This document shows positions 56,120 through 64,000 of a DNA stretch of 64,000 nucleotides, one piece after another. This stretch comes from Paraburkholderia sp. PGU19. Lineage in GTDB: Bacteria; Pseudomonadota; Gammaproteobacteria; Burkholderiales; Burkholderiaceae. The first letter of the stretch is position 1, and each line of letters begins with the position of its first letter. Made by a program: the position numbers and the translations under genes. Below the pieces are notes generated by a model. The model did no database searches. It had not been told where the DNA came from and was given only the letters and a program-made list of their open reading frames with translations. The stretch covers positions 558,001 through 622,000 of the forward strand of contig NZ_AP023180.1 in the NCBI RefSeq assembly GCF_013426915.1, given 5' to 3'.

Positions 56120-58438
56120 ATGAGTCGTCCAGTGACTGCCGACATCGCGACTGACAAGCCATCCGAAAGCACTCGCCCCCGGTCCGATCTGGCCGCCGAG
56201 GTGCTGGCGTCGGAACAGAGCGTATTGCGCCTGCTCACGCGCAGTACGCCGTTGCCCGAGCTGCTGGCGGAAGTGTGCCGTCGCGCCGAAACGCTACTGG
56301 GCGAGGGCTCACGCTGCTCGATCCTCGTGCTCGATACGGATGGCGTCACCGTGCGCGTCGGCGCGTCGCCGTCGCTGCCGACGCATTACAGCGCGGCCAT
56401 CAACGGCATGTCGATCGGCCCGTGCGCCGGTTCCTGCGGCACGGCGATGCACGACCGGCGGCTCGTGATCGTCGAGGACATCGAAAGCGATCCGCTGTGG
56501 GCAGACTACCGGCATCTCGCGCTGCCGATCGGGCTGCGCGCCTGCTGGTCGGTGCCGTTCGAGGACGACGCGGGTCAGGTGCTGGGCGCGTTCGGCGTCT
56601 ACTACGACAGGCGCCGGCGTCCGGACGAAGACGAACACGCACTGCTGCGCGAGATCGGCCAGAGCGTCGGTCTTGCCATTCATCAGGATCTGATGCGCAA
56701 GCGGCTCGCGGAAAGCGAGGAGCATCATCGGCTCGTCGTCGATCACCTGAACGAAGGCATCGTCGTGCAGACGCGCGAAGGCATCGTGCTCGCCTGCAAT
56801 CCGAGCGCGCGGCACATGCTGCGCGCGACGGGCGAAGTGATCGGCCAGGATATCGACAAGGTAATTCGCGCTGCCTACTGGGAAGACGGTTCGCCCGTCG
56901 AGCCAGGCGAGCAGCCGACGCAGCGCGTGCTGGGCACGGGCAAACCCGTGGTCGGCATGACGCTGCGGCTCGAACTGACGTGCGGCGAATCGATCTGGAT
57001 CACCGAGAACGTCGTGCCCATCGTCAGGCCGGGCGAGACCGAGCCGAACGCCGTGCTCATCTCGTTCAACGACATCAGCGCGGTACGCTCGGCGCGTGCG
57101 CAACTGCAGCACCTCGCGACGCGCGATTCGCTGACAGGGCTCTACAACCGGGCGTTTCTCGCCGACCGGATGAGCGCGCTGCTCGCGCCGCATGCGGGCG
57201 TCGATGGGCAGGAAGCTGAAGCGTCTCAACCTGCCGTGACGCGACTGGCCGTGCTGTTCGTCGATCTCGACGGCTTCAAGAAAGTCAACGACATCGCCGG
57301 CCACGAAGCGGGCGATGCGCTGTTATGCAGCGTCGCCGCGCGGCTCGCGGCCTGCGTGCGCAGCGAGGACACGCTCGCGCGCGTCGGCGGAGACGAGTTC
57401 GTGATCGCGACGGGCGACTACGGCGACGAAGCATTTCTGACTTCGCTCGCGCAGCGCGTGCTCGATACGATCGCGATGCCGTTCGCGGTCGGCGGCAACG
57501 AGTATTACCTTGGCGCGTCGATTGGCATCAGCCTCTTTCCCGATGACGGACGTGACGCGCAAACGCTGATGCGCAACGCCGACTCCGCGATGTACCACGC
57601 GAAGCAGCGCGGCCGCAATAACTTCCAGTTCTTCACGGCTGAGTTGAGCGAGCGTTTGCAACGGCGCTTCGCGATCGAACAGTCGCTGCGGCGCGCGCTC
57701 GTCGCCGACGAACTGAGCCTCGCGTATCAACCCATCGTCGAAGGCGCGACGGGGCGCATCGTCGGCGCGGAAGCGCTGTTGCGCTGGCATAACGGCGAGC
57801 TGGGCCATGTGTCGCCCGCCGAATTCATTCCCGTCGCCGAAGACACCGGGCTCATCATCGACATCGGCCGCTGGGTGCTGGAGAACGCGTGCCTGCAGGC
57901 CGTCGAATGGCGCAGAACGATCACGCCGCATCTGATGATGGCCGTCAACCTGTCGCCGCGTCAGATCAACGGCGAGCTGATCGAGCACGTGGCGCTGAGT
58001 CTGGAGCACGCGGGGCTGGAAGCGTCGGCGCTCGAACTGGAGATCACGGAAGGCGTGCTGATGAGCGACAGCGATGCCGTCATGCCGCTCCTGACGACGC
58101 TCGCGCGCATGGGCGTGCGCATTTCCGTCGACGATTTCGGCACCGGCTATTCGTCGCTGTCGTATCTGAAGCGCTTTCCGCTGCATAGCCTGAAGGTCGA
58201 CCGGTCGTTCGTCGCGGGCTTGCCGGAGCATCGCGATGCCGTGGCCATCACGCATGCCGTCGTCGCGATGGCGCACTCGCTCGGGATGAACGTGACGGCC
58301 GAAGGCGTCGAAACGAGCGAGCAGGCGGCGTTTCTGCGCTCGATCGGCTGCGAGCGGCAGCAGGGCTATCTGTTTGGCCGGCCCGTCGTGCCGGGCGAGT
58401 TCGCGCGCGAGGCGCGGCGGCTGCAGGCGGGCATCTGA
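56120..58438 (+). CDS. GAF-PAS-GGDEF-EAL c-di-GMP signalling protein
   Basis: The 772-residue protein has a GAF domain (about 30-195, with GPCAGSCGTAMHDRRLVIVE), a PAS domain (about 205-330), a GGDEF domain (335-505) and an EAL domain (515-770). The cyclase motif GGDEF at 423-427 is intact, with an inhibitory-site RSED (RxxD) five residues before it. The phosphodiesterase motif EAL at 551-553 is intact, as are DDFGTGYSSLSYLKRFPLH and the later ETSEQ region. Both activities are therefore possible. There are no membrane segments, so it is cytoplasmic. The start at 56120 is supported by GGGAG upstream. Confidence 0.92.
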   Translation: MSRPVTADIATDKPSESTRPRSDLAAEVLASEQSVLRLLTRSTPLPELLAEVCRRAETLLGEGSRCSILVLDTDGVTVRVGASPSLPTHYSAAINGMSIGPCAGSCGTAMHDRRLVIVEDIESDPLWADYRHLALPIGLRACWSVPFEDDAGQVLGAFGVYYDRRRRPDEDEHALLREIGQSVGLAIHQDLMRKRLAESEEHHRLVVDHLNEGIVVQTREGIVLACNPSARHMLRATGEVIGQDIDKVIRAAYWEDGSPVEPGEQPTQRVLGTGKPVVGMTLRLELTCGESIWITENVVPIVRPGETEPNAVLISFNDISAVRSARAQLQHLATRDSLTGLYNRAFLADRMSALLAPHAGVDGQEAEASQPAVTRLAVLFVDLDGFKKVNDIAGHEAGDALLCSVAARLAACVRSEDTLARVGGDEFVIATGDYGDEAFLTSLAQRVLDTIAMPFAVGGNEYYLGASIGISLFPDDGRDAQTLMRNADSAMYHAKQRGRNNFQFFTAELSERLQRRFAIEQSLRRALVADELSLAYQPIVEGATGRIVGAEALLRWHNGELGHVSPAEFIPVAEDTGLIIDIGRWVLENACLQAVEWRRTITPHLMMAVNLSPRQINGELIEHVALSLEHAGLEASALELEITEGVLMSDSDAVMPLLTTLARMGVRISVDDFGTGYSSLSYLKRFPLHSLKVDRSFVAGLPEHRDAVAITHAVVAMAHSLGMNVTAEGVETSEQAAFLRSIGCERQQGYLFGRPVVPGEFAREARRLQAGI

Positions 58439-58509
58439 CCGATGCTGCTTCAGGTTCGCTCACGCGGGGCGGTTACACTGGCGCTCGTTTTTTCCCTTGC
58501 GAGCGATGC

Positions 58510-59511
58510 GTGGACGAACAGTTGAAGTGCGCGATTGATGGCGCACGGCGGTTTTGTGCCGTGCTGGTTGCGGCGTTGACGCTGGCGTTGTCGCTGGCTG
58601 GTGCAAGCGTCGCTGCGCCGCCATCGCAGTCTGCGGATCAACCCACTGACCTCGTGCAGACCCGCGCGTTCGACGCGTCGCCATGGATGTCGTACTACGG
58701 CGACGCAACCACACTCGGCAGCGTGACACGCGCGGCGTCGACCTTTCGTGTCATCGACGTCGATCTCGATCCCGACGCGGACAACTTCACGCCCGCCGAA
58801 GTCGCCGCGCTCAAGAACGACGGCCGCAACGTCGTGCTGAGCTACCTGAACCTCGGATCGTGCGAGACATATCGCTCGTACTGGCGCGACGTCCCGGAAG
58901 GCTTCGTGTCATGCGAGGCGAACAAGGCGGCGCATACGGGCACGTATCGCGGCTACCGGCAGGAGACGTGGATGAATCTCTCGAATGCCGATTACCAGCG
59001 GCTCATTGTCGATTACGTCGCGCCGCGTCTCGTCGCGCAGGGCGCGGACGGCTTCTATCTCGACAACCTCGAAATCGTCGAACACGGTACGTCGACGCGC
59101 AACGGTCCTTGCGATGCTGCGTGCGCGCAAGGCGGCCTCGATCTCGTGCGCAAGCTGCGCGAGAAATACCCGGCACTCGTCTTCGTGATGCAGAACGCGA
59201 CGGGACGCACGACGCGCGACGGCATGACGGGCGGCATCGCGTTCGCATCGCTGCTCGATGGCGTCGCGCATGAGGAGGTGTATGCGCCGAAGTACGACGC
59301 TGCGGCGGAAGCGGACCTGAGCGCGTGGAAAGCGTTGGCGCTCAGGCCGAACGGACACGCGTTCTGGATTGCGACGCTCGATTACGTCGGCGGTTGCGAT
59401 GCGGCGGCGAAAGCGCGCCGTGTGTTCGCGCGCAGCCGTGACAAGGGCTTCGTGCCGTATGCGTCGGACAGCAGCGCGAAGCAGGGCGTGGTGTGTTACT
59501 GGGAGAAGTAA
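58510..59511 (+). CDS. Exported GH114-like endo-alpha-1,4-polygalactosaminidase family protein
   Basis: The 333-residue protein has a signal peptide (hydrophobic core LVAALTLALSLAGASVAA, about residues 18-36) and a TIM-barrel of the GH114/TM1410 type: VIDVDLDPDADNF, VVLSYLNLGSCETYRSYW, and the acidic motif ADGFYLDNLE, which fits a catalytic Asp. The start is a GTG at 58510 with a poor ribosome site; a start inside the first 15 codons cannot be excluded. Characterised relatives cleave galactosamine-containing polysaccharides, so a role in exopolysaccharide turnover is possible. It lies next to a c-di-GMP gene, but no operon is evident. Confidence 0.82.
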   Translation: MDEQLKCAIDGARRFCAVLVAALTLALSLAGASVAAPPSQSADQPTDLVQTRAFDASPWMSYYGDATTLGSVTRAASTFRVIDVDLDPDADNFTPAEVAALKNDGRNVVLSYLNLGSCETYRSYWRDVPEGFVSCEANKAAHTGTYRGYRQETWMNLSNADYQRLIVDYVAPRLVAQGADGFYLDNLEIVEHGTSTRNGPCDAACAQGGLDLVRKLREKYPALVFVMQNATGRTTRDGMTGGIAFASLLDGVAHEEVYAPKYDAAAEADLSAWKALALRPNGHAFWIATLDYVGGCDAAAKARRVFARSRDKGFVPYASDSSAKQGVVCYWEK

Positions 59512-59535
59512 AGGACACGGACGCGGTTTGATGCG

Positions 59536-60174
59536 TTACGCGCGCGAGGTCAACAGCTTCAAACCGGCCAGGCCGAAGACGATCGCGAGGCCGCCGTCGA
59601 GCCAGCGGCGAATCGACAGGTACACGCGGCGCGCGAGCGGGGTCGAGAACAGCGCCGCATAGCTGCCGAACACCAGCATGCCGATTGCGAGGCATCCCGC
59701 GACGATGGTCAGCATATGCGGCGCGCCGCCGTTCGCAGGCGACGCGAGCGCCACCACCGAAATCCACACGAGAATCGCCTTCGGGTTCGTCAGGTGCAGC
59801 AGCAGGCCGCGCGCGTAGATGCGGCGCAACGGCAGATGCGTCCCCGCTGATTGCGTCCGGGCAGCACGCGGCTGCAAGGCCGAGCGCCCCGACTTGAACG
59901 CGAGCCACAGCAGATAGCAGCCGCCGAAAATCTTCAGCCCGACCATCGCTCCCGAGAACGCCAGCAGCGCCGCCGACAGCCCGAGCGCTGCCAGCATCGC
60001 CCAGAAGCACGAGCCGCACACGACGCCCGCGGCGAACGCGAACGCGGCCTTGCGCCCGTCCGTGGACGCGATCGACATGATGGCCAGATTGCTCGGCCCA
60101 GGACTCGCCGTGCCGACGAAATACGCGGAGTAGGCGAACAGGACGTTCGCGGAAAGTATCGGAAGGCTGGTCAT
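59536..60174 (-). CDS. LysE-family amino-acid exporter
   Basis: The 212-residue inner-membrane protein has about six hydrophobic segments and the LysE/RhtB signatures: TASPGPSNLAIMSIA near the N terminus, KIFGGCYLLWLAFKS, and LHLTNPKAILVWISVVAL. It exports amino acids or small metabolites. The ATG at 60174 starts the family-like MTSLPILSANVLFAY; the frame extends upstream without homology. It converges with the GH114 gene, 24 bases away. Confidence 0.88.
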   Translation of the reverse strand: MTSLPILSANVLFAYSAYFVGTASPGPSNLAIMSIASTDGRKAAFAFAAGVVCGSCFWAMLAALGLSAALLAFSGAMVGLKIFGGCYLLWLAFKSGRSALQPRAARTQSAGTHLPLRRIYARGLLLHLTNPKAILVWISVVALASPANGGAPHMLTIVAGCLAIGMLVFGSYAALFSTPLARRVYLSIRRWLDGGLAIVFGLAGLKLLTSRA

Positions 60175-60301
60175 GGGATGCGCGCGGAAGAATGAGGTTA
60201 GCGGAGATTGTCGTTGGTGCACGCGTGGCGCGGAATAGACACTTCGCGGTTCGCAAGGCAGGCCAGCGCCACTGACGATTCATGACAGCGCATGCGGGAA
60301 T

Positions 60302-61060
60302 TCAGCGTCGCGCCGCTCGCGTCAGGTCCGGCCAGCAGCGCTCGGCGATCCGCTCGTGATACGCCATCAACGCAGCATGTTGCGAGACGAAGTCGCGTAC
60401 CGGACTTTCGAATGGATGCGCGACCGTCGTATGGACCCACGAGAAGCCGGTGGCGTCGATCGTCGTCGGCTCGTCGCCGAGCAGGAACGGCTGGTCGCCG
60501 AGCAGATCGGCGACGGCCTGCCAGCCTTCGATGCCCATCTGCGCGATTTCGTCGTAGCTATGCCGTCCCGTGCCTTGCTCCCACGTCTGGCGCAGCACCT
60601 TGCGGCGGATCACGGGCATCAGCAGCGCCGCGAGCGCGCCCACCAGCGGCCGGACCGGTGGCGGCGCGGTGAGCCGCGCGTAGTCGCTCAGAATCGGTTT
60701 GTAGATTTCCATGTTGCTTTCGACGGCCCAACGAAAATACACGGTCACGAAATACAGGTGCGTTTCGAAGAGCGCCTTGATCGCGGCGGATTGCGCGCGT
60801 CGCTGGGGATCGAGCCGCGCGTCGTCGAGCGCATTCGGATAACGGCGTTGCAGATAGCTGATGATCGCGGACGAATCGCAGATCGTCACGCCGTCGATCT
60901 CCGCGACAGGCAGCTTCTTTTTCGGCATCGCGTTGAGGTTGCCGATGCGTCCTTCGTACGGAATGCCCGAGAGTCTCAGCCACGTTTCGAGCTTGACGAC
61001 GAATGGACTGAGATCGGGCGGCATCGTGCCGGAACCGTCGCCGAACTTGTAAACGATCAT
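60302..61060 (-). CDS. Glutathione S-transferase family protein, metaxin/FAX-like
   Basis: The 252-residue protein has a thioredoxin-like N-terminal domain (PDLSPFVVKLETWLRLSGIP, KKKLPVAEIDG, ICDSSAIISYL) and a helical GST C-terminal domain with LLGDQPFLLGDEPTTIDATG. The pattern resembles the failed-axon-connections/metaxin-like branch of GSTs. The classical catalytic Ser/Cys/Tyr at the first turn is not obvious. It probably binds glutathione, with unknown substrate. It appears to be a single gene. Confidence 0.85.
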   Translation of the reverse strand: MIVYKFGDGSGTMPPDLSPFVVKLETWLRLSGIPYEGRIGNLNAMPKKKLPVAEIDGVTICDSSAIISYLQRRYPNALDDARLDPQRRAQSAAIKALFETHLYFVTVYFRWAVESNMEIYKPILSDYARLTAPPPVRPLVGALAALLMPVIRRKVLRQTWEQGTGRHSYDEIAQMGIEGWQAVADLLGDQPFLLGDEPTTIDATGFSWVHTTVAHPFESPVRDFVSQHAALMAYHERIAERCWPDLTRAARR

Positions 61061-61335
61061 GACGTCCTCTCATACGCCGTTGTCCTGCTGCGTGCGCCGC
61101 GCGTGGCTGGCAACCGAGATCCTACAGGCACGCGGGCGTGCGGTGAATCTGGCCACTTCAGCGTGCATCGACTTTCGTGCCAGCACGACGTGTGGATTGT
61201 TGTCGCCACGCAAACATAGATTCCCCGCGGATACGATTGATGCTTGACGAGGGATTCCTAGAATAGATACCAAGGCGCGCGGGTTTTTGAGGGCGCCAGG
61301 CGATTCAAGAGTTCGGACGGATAGCGGAGATTGAA

Positions 61336-61506
61336 ATGGACATCCTGGACGTAGCGCGACAAGCAGGCATGACCGTCGTGCTCGAAGCACGGATCGGTCG
61401 ACAGGAATATCACAGCGTGCACGGATCGCTGGCGGCGCTGCAAAGCTTCGCCGAGCGGGTGAGGGCGTCGACGATGGAAGAAGCCCAGGCCGTCGAGCAT
61501 GAGTGA
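61336..61506 (+). CDS. Small 56-residue protein of unknown function
   Basis: The frame encodes 56 residues, beginning MDILDVARQAGMTVVLEARI and ending EEAQAVEHE. AGCGGAGA lies seven bases before the ATG. It has an alternating beta segment (TVVLEARIGRQEYHSV) and a helix (SLAALQSFAERVRAS), is acidic at the end, and uses normal GC3-rich codons. Its stop is four bases before a strong hairpin. I recognise no family; in layout it looks like a real small cytoplasmic protein. Confidence 0.6.
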   Translation: MDILDVARQAGMTVVLEARIGRQEYHSVHGSLAALQSFAERVRASTMEEAQAVEHE

Positions 61507-61510
61507 AAAA

Positions 61511-61537
61511 AAGAGCCGTCGGTTTGCGACGGCTCTT
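61511..61537. terminator. Bidirectional hairpin terminator between two small genes
   Basis: AAGAGCCGTCG and CGACGGCTCTT form a perfect 11-bp stem with a GTTTG loop. On the minus strand it is followed by a run of T (complement of AAAAAAA at 61506-61512), so it is strong for the 26-residue gene. On the plus strand it ends the 56-residue gene, with a weak T tract. Confidence 0.85.
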
Positions 61538-61571
61538 TGGTGTGATGTGGTCTCCAGCGCTGATCTGGCGA

Positions 61572-61652
61572 TTAGCCGCTGAATAGTTCGACGAGACAGA
61601 CGACCGTCGCGAACAGTCCGATGCAGCCGCCCAATGCGACTGCACCTTGCAT
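61572..61652 (-). CDS. 26-residue single-span membrane peptide
   Basis: An ATG preceded by the full Shine-Dalgarno AGGAGG at ideal spacing opens a 26-residue frame. It reads MQGAVALGGCIGLFATVVCL, then VELFSG and stop, one hydrophobic helix with small residues and two cysteines. A strong terminator follows the stop by 35 bases. The ribosome site, hydrophobic helix and own terminator make a real small membrane protein likely. No function can be assigned. Confidence 0.65.
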   Translation of the reverse strand: MQGAVALGGCIGLFATVVCLVELFSG

Positions 61653-62200
61653 GAAACCTCCTAAATTCCCCATATAGCGCTCCATAGTGTTCTGGGTGGT
61701 GGCGCTAGTCTAAATCGAAAGAAATAAGAAAGGTAAAAGAAAGTATTGGCGAATTTTCTGCCGATACTCGTTTGTCCCGACTTGTACGACGACGTATCTC
61801 AAAGAATTTTCCTGTCACGCAGCGGTTTCTTCGGTCTTGTTTCCCATTTCACGAGACGCTGCCGAAAATCAGACTCCTTTCGGCCTGTGTGTGGACAGCC
61901 TCTTCGCCATTCCAATCTTCCTTTTGGCGCGTAAGAGAACAATCTGATGTTCGAATGAACATCATGCGCGCTCCATCCACGTTTTTGTCCTTTCGCAACA
62001 CAGCCGCCCGCAAATCGCGCAGAACGGCCATCTGACAGGCTTGTCGCGTGGTCTGTCGCGCGTACTACATGGTTTTCCCTGGTATCCTACAGACGTTTGA
62101 GTGATACGATGACCGATGATAAACGCTAAATGAATGTTCGAATTCGCGCATTCATCAGCGACACCACCGGGCAACCTCGGGCCCGGTCTGCACAAAGGAA
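61653..62200. other. Long regulatory region upstream of the MFS transporter
   Basis: No gene-like frame was seen. It holds a perfect inverted repeat TGATGTTC-GAAT-GAACATCA (61945-61964), and its core ATGTTCGAAT is repeated at 62134-62143, just before the transporter. These are candidate operator sites for an unseen regulator of the sugar genes that follow. Confidence 0.55.
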
Positions 62201-63503
62201 ATGGAGACAGACTTGAGAACAATCATTGGCCTGCGCTGGTGGATCATCGCGCTCGTGTGCCTCGGGACCATCGTCAACTATCTGTCGCGCAACGCGCTCG
62301 GCGTCATGGCGCCAGAGCTGAAGACGTTGCTGCACATGAACACGCAGCAGTACTCGTACGTCGTCGGCGCGTTCCAGATCGGCTACACGATCATGCAGCC
62401 GGTCTGCGGGCTGATCATCGATCTGATCGGGCTGCGTCTGGGCTTCGCGCTGTTCGCCTGCCTTTGGTCGGCAACCGGCATGCTGCACGGTCTCGCGAGC
62501 GGCTGGCTGTCGCTCGCTGCACTGCGCGGTCTGATGGGTTTGTCGGAAGCCGTCGCGATTCCTGCGGGCATGAAGGTGGTTGCCGAGTGGTTTCCGAATC
62601 GCGAGAAGTCAGTGGCTGTCGGCTATTTCAACGCGGGCACGTCGCTGGGCTCGCTGTTCGCGCCGCCGCTGGTCGTGTTTCTGTCGCTGCGCTACGGCTG
62701 GCAGAGCGCGTTTGCCGTGACGGGCGCGCTGGGATTCGTGTGGGCGGCGCTCTGGTACGTGTTCTATCGCGCGCCCGCCGACCACAAGCGGATCAGCGAG
62801 AAAGAGCGCACGGCCATTGTCGAAGGGCAGACGCCGCCTGCTGCGGACGGCCAGGACAAGCGCCGCATCCGCGAAGTGCTCGGCACGCGCCGTTTTTGGG
62901 CGATCGCGCAGGCGCGCTTCTTCGCCGAGCCGGCGTGGCAAACCTTCAGCTTCTGGATTCCCCTTTATCTCGCCACTGAGCGCCACATGGACCTGAAACA
63001 GATCGCGCTGTTCGCGTGGCTGCCGTTCCTCGCACCTCGGCGGTCTGTTCGGCGGTTATCTGTCGCCGTTCCTGATGAAGCGGCTGCGCGTGCCGCTCAT
63101 CTGGTCGCGCATCGTGGGCGTCGTGCTGGGCGCATTCATGATGATCGGTCCGGCGTGCATCGGGCTGGTCGCTTCGCCGTACGAGGCCATTGCGCTGTTC
63201 TGCGTCGGCGGCTTCGCGCACCAGATGATCTCCGCGCTCGTCAACACCCTGGCCGCCGACGTGTTCGAACCCGGCGAAGTCGGCACCGCCGCGGGCTTTG
63301 CGGGCATGGCGGCGTGGATCGGCGGGCTGGGTTTTTCGCTGATGGTGGGCGCGCTGGCCGACAAGATCGGCTACACGCCGCTGTTTGGCGCGCTCGGCGC
63401 GTTCGACCTGATCGGCGCGACGCTGCTGGTGATCCTGATGCGCGGCGTGTCGCGCGACGCCCGTCTGCAACGCGTCGAAAACGGCGCGGGCAGCGCGGCC
63501 TGA
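62201..63503 (+). pseudogene. MFS hexuronate/sugar transporter, frameshifted
   Basis: The first frame encodes an ACS-family MFS transporter similar to ExuT: GLRWWIIALVCLGTIVNYLS, NALGVMAPELK, GLSEAVAIPAGMKVVAEWFP. It runs to LFAWLPFLA. The reading then moves to another frame, which continues GGLFGGYLSPFLMKRLRVP and the last helices to the stop at 63503. The break is at about 63031-63036. Restoring two bases (or five) gives LPFLA-D-LGG and about 434 residues, normal for the family. The start may be the TTG at 62213, which has GGAGA at better spacing than the ATG at 62201. It lies 23 bases before a GH31 glycosidase gene, suggesting uptake of its oligosaccharide. Confidence 0.83.
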
Positions 63504-63526
63504 ACTGACTGACCTGGAAATACATC

Positions 63527-64000
63527 ATGGCTACGTTGAAGAATCGACCGCGGTTTTCCGTCTCCGAACCGCTCGCCGAAACCCCGACCGGGGAAGCCGG
63601 CAATCCGATCGTGTTGTCCGCTGCGGATGGCGCGCGGATCGAACTGTTCGTTCTCGCCGAGGACATCATCCGCGTGCTCGTGCTGCCGACGGGCGAGCTT
63701 CGCGGACCGCGCACCTGGTCGATTGCGCCCGGTCTGGAAGACGTGCCGCTCGATGGCCGCGACCGGCGCGACACGAGCGGCTTCGGCAAAACGGTATTCA
63801 GCGCGACGAGCGACGCGGAACGGCTGGTCGTCGAAACCGCGCAGGTCCGTCTGACGGTCGCGCTGGACGGCGGCTTCTGTTCGTGGGCCATCGCGCGCGA
63901 CGGCGCATGGCATGACGTGATGAACGACCGTAAGACACAGGCGTACAACTTCGGCTGGTGGGACGAGCGCGTCTATCACTATGTCGAGCGGCAGCGCGGT
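63527..64000 (+). CDS. GH31-family glycosidase, N-terminal fragment
   Basis: The first 158 residues of a protein that continues beyond the window. The visible part is the N-terminal galactose-mutarotase-like domain of GH31 alpha-glucosidases and xylosidases: IELFVLAEDIIRVLVLP, GPRTWSIAPG, RLTVALDG and YNFGWWDERVYHYVER. It probably acts in the cytoplasm, since no signal peptide is seen, on the sugar brought in by the adjacent transporter. The catalytic part is outside the window, so the substrate is unknown. Confidence 0.82.
   Translation, partial: MATLKNRPRFSVSEPLAETPTGEAGNPIVLSAADGARIELFVLAEDIIRVLVLPTGELRGPRTWSIAPGLEDVPLDGRDRRDTSGFGKTVFSATSDAERLVVETAQVRLTVALDGGFCSWAIARDGAWHDVMNDRKTQAYNFGWWDERVYHYVERQRG

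Overview
The window is high-GC DNA with the gene content and style of a Burkholderiales beta-proteobacterium, most likely Paraburkholderia or a close relative. Supporting signs are a long ESPR-type trimeric autotransporter, a DUF4148 protein, a BON-domain protein, dense cobalamin operons with ATGA overlaps, and hairpin-rich intergenic repeats of the kind common in that group. No rRNA, tRNA, CRISPR array, phage or insertion sequence was seen.

Layout. 1-3.7 kb: a periplasmic molybdenum aldehyde/isoquinoline-type oxidoreductase (2Fe-2S tail, Moco subunit, triheme cytochrome c). 3.7-4.4 kb: a 670-bp imperfect palindrome. 4.4-7.8 kb: a polar amino-acid ABC importer (one permease frameshifted) with a divergent LysR regulator. 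7.8-20.1 kb: mixed housekeeping genes: ChaA-type antiporter, BON protein, 3-methyladenine glycosylase, DUF4148 protein, CBS protein, RibA, NmrA-like protein, AraC and DeoR regulators, a frameshifted dimethylglycine/sarcosine dehydrogenase-like gene, and an orphan OmpR-type response regulator.

20.1-52.1 kb is dominated by cobalamin (B12) synthesis in four blocks: cobA-cobE-cobO-cobB-bluB (minus), cobW-cobN-chlI-VWA (plus), cobG-cobH-cobI-cbiG/cobJ (minus) and cobL-cbiD-cobK-cobM (plus). Three cobalamin riboswitches precede the first three blocks. Together they cover uroporphyrinogen III methylation, ring contraction, the methylations, cobalt insertion by CobN with ChlI/ChlD-type partners, a,c-amidation, adenosylation and dimethylbenzimidazole synthesis. 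The set mixes aerobic (CobG, CobN) and anaerobic-type (CbiD, CbiG) parts. A 10-kb surface block sits in the middle: a 2.7-kresidue YadA-like adhesin containing a 1.1-kb internal duplication, an OmpA-like partner with a glutamine-rich tail, and a PilZ/YcgR-like protein.

52.1-64 kb: a second, compact member of the palindromic repeat family, a Na+/solute symporter with its DUF3311 partner, MarC, a class II glutamine amidotransferase, a GAF-PAS-GGDEF-EAL protein, a GH114-like exported glycosidase, a LysE exporter, a GST, two very small genes sharing a bidirectional terminator, a frameshifted MFS sugar transporter and the start of a GH31 glycosidase.

Four otherwise intact genes each carry one short frameshift; for each, restoring one or two bases gives a full-length family member. 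This pattern should be checked against raw reads before any of them is called dead.
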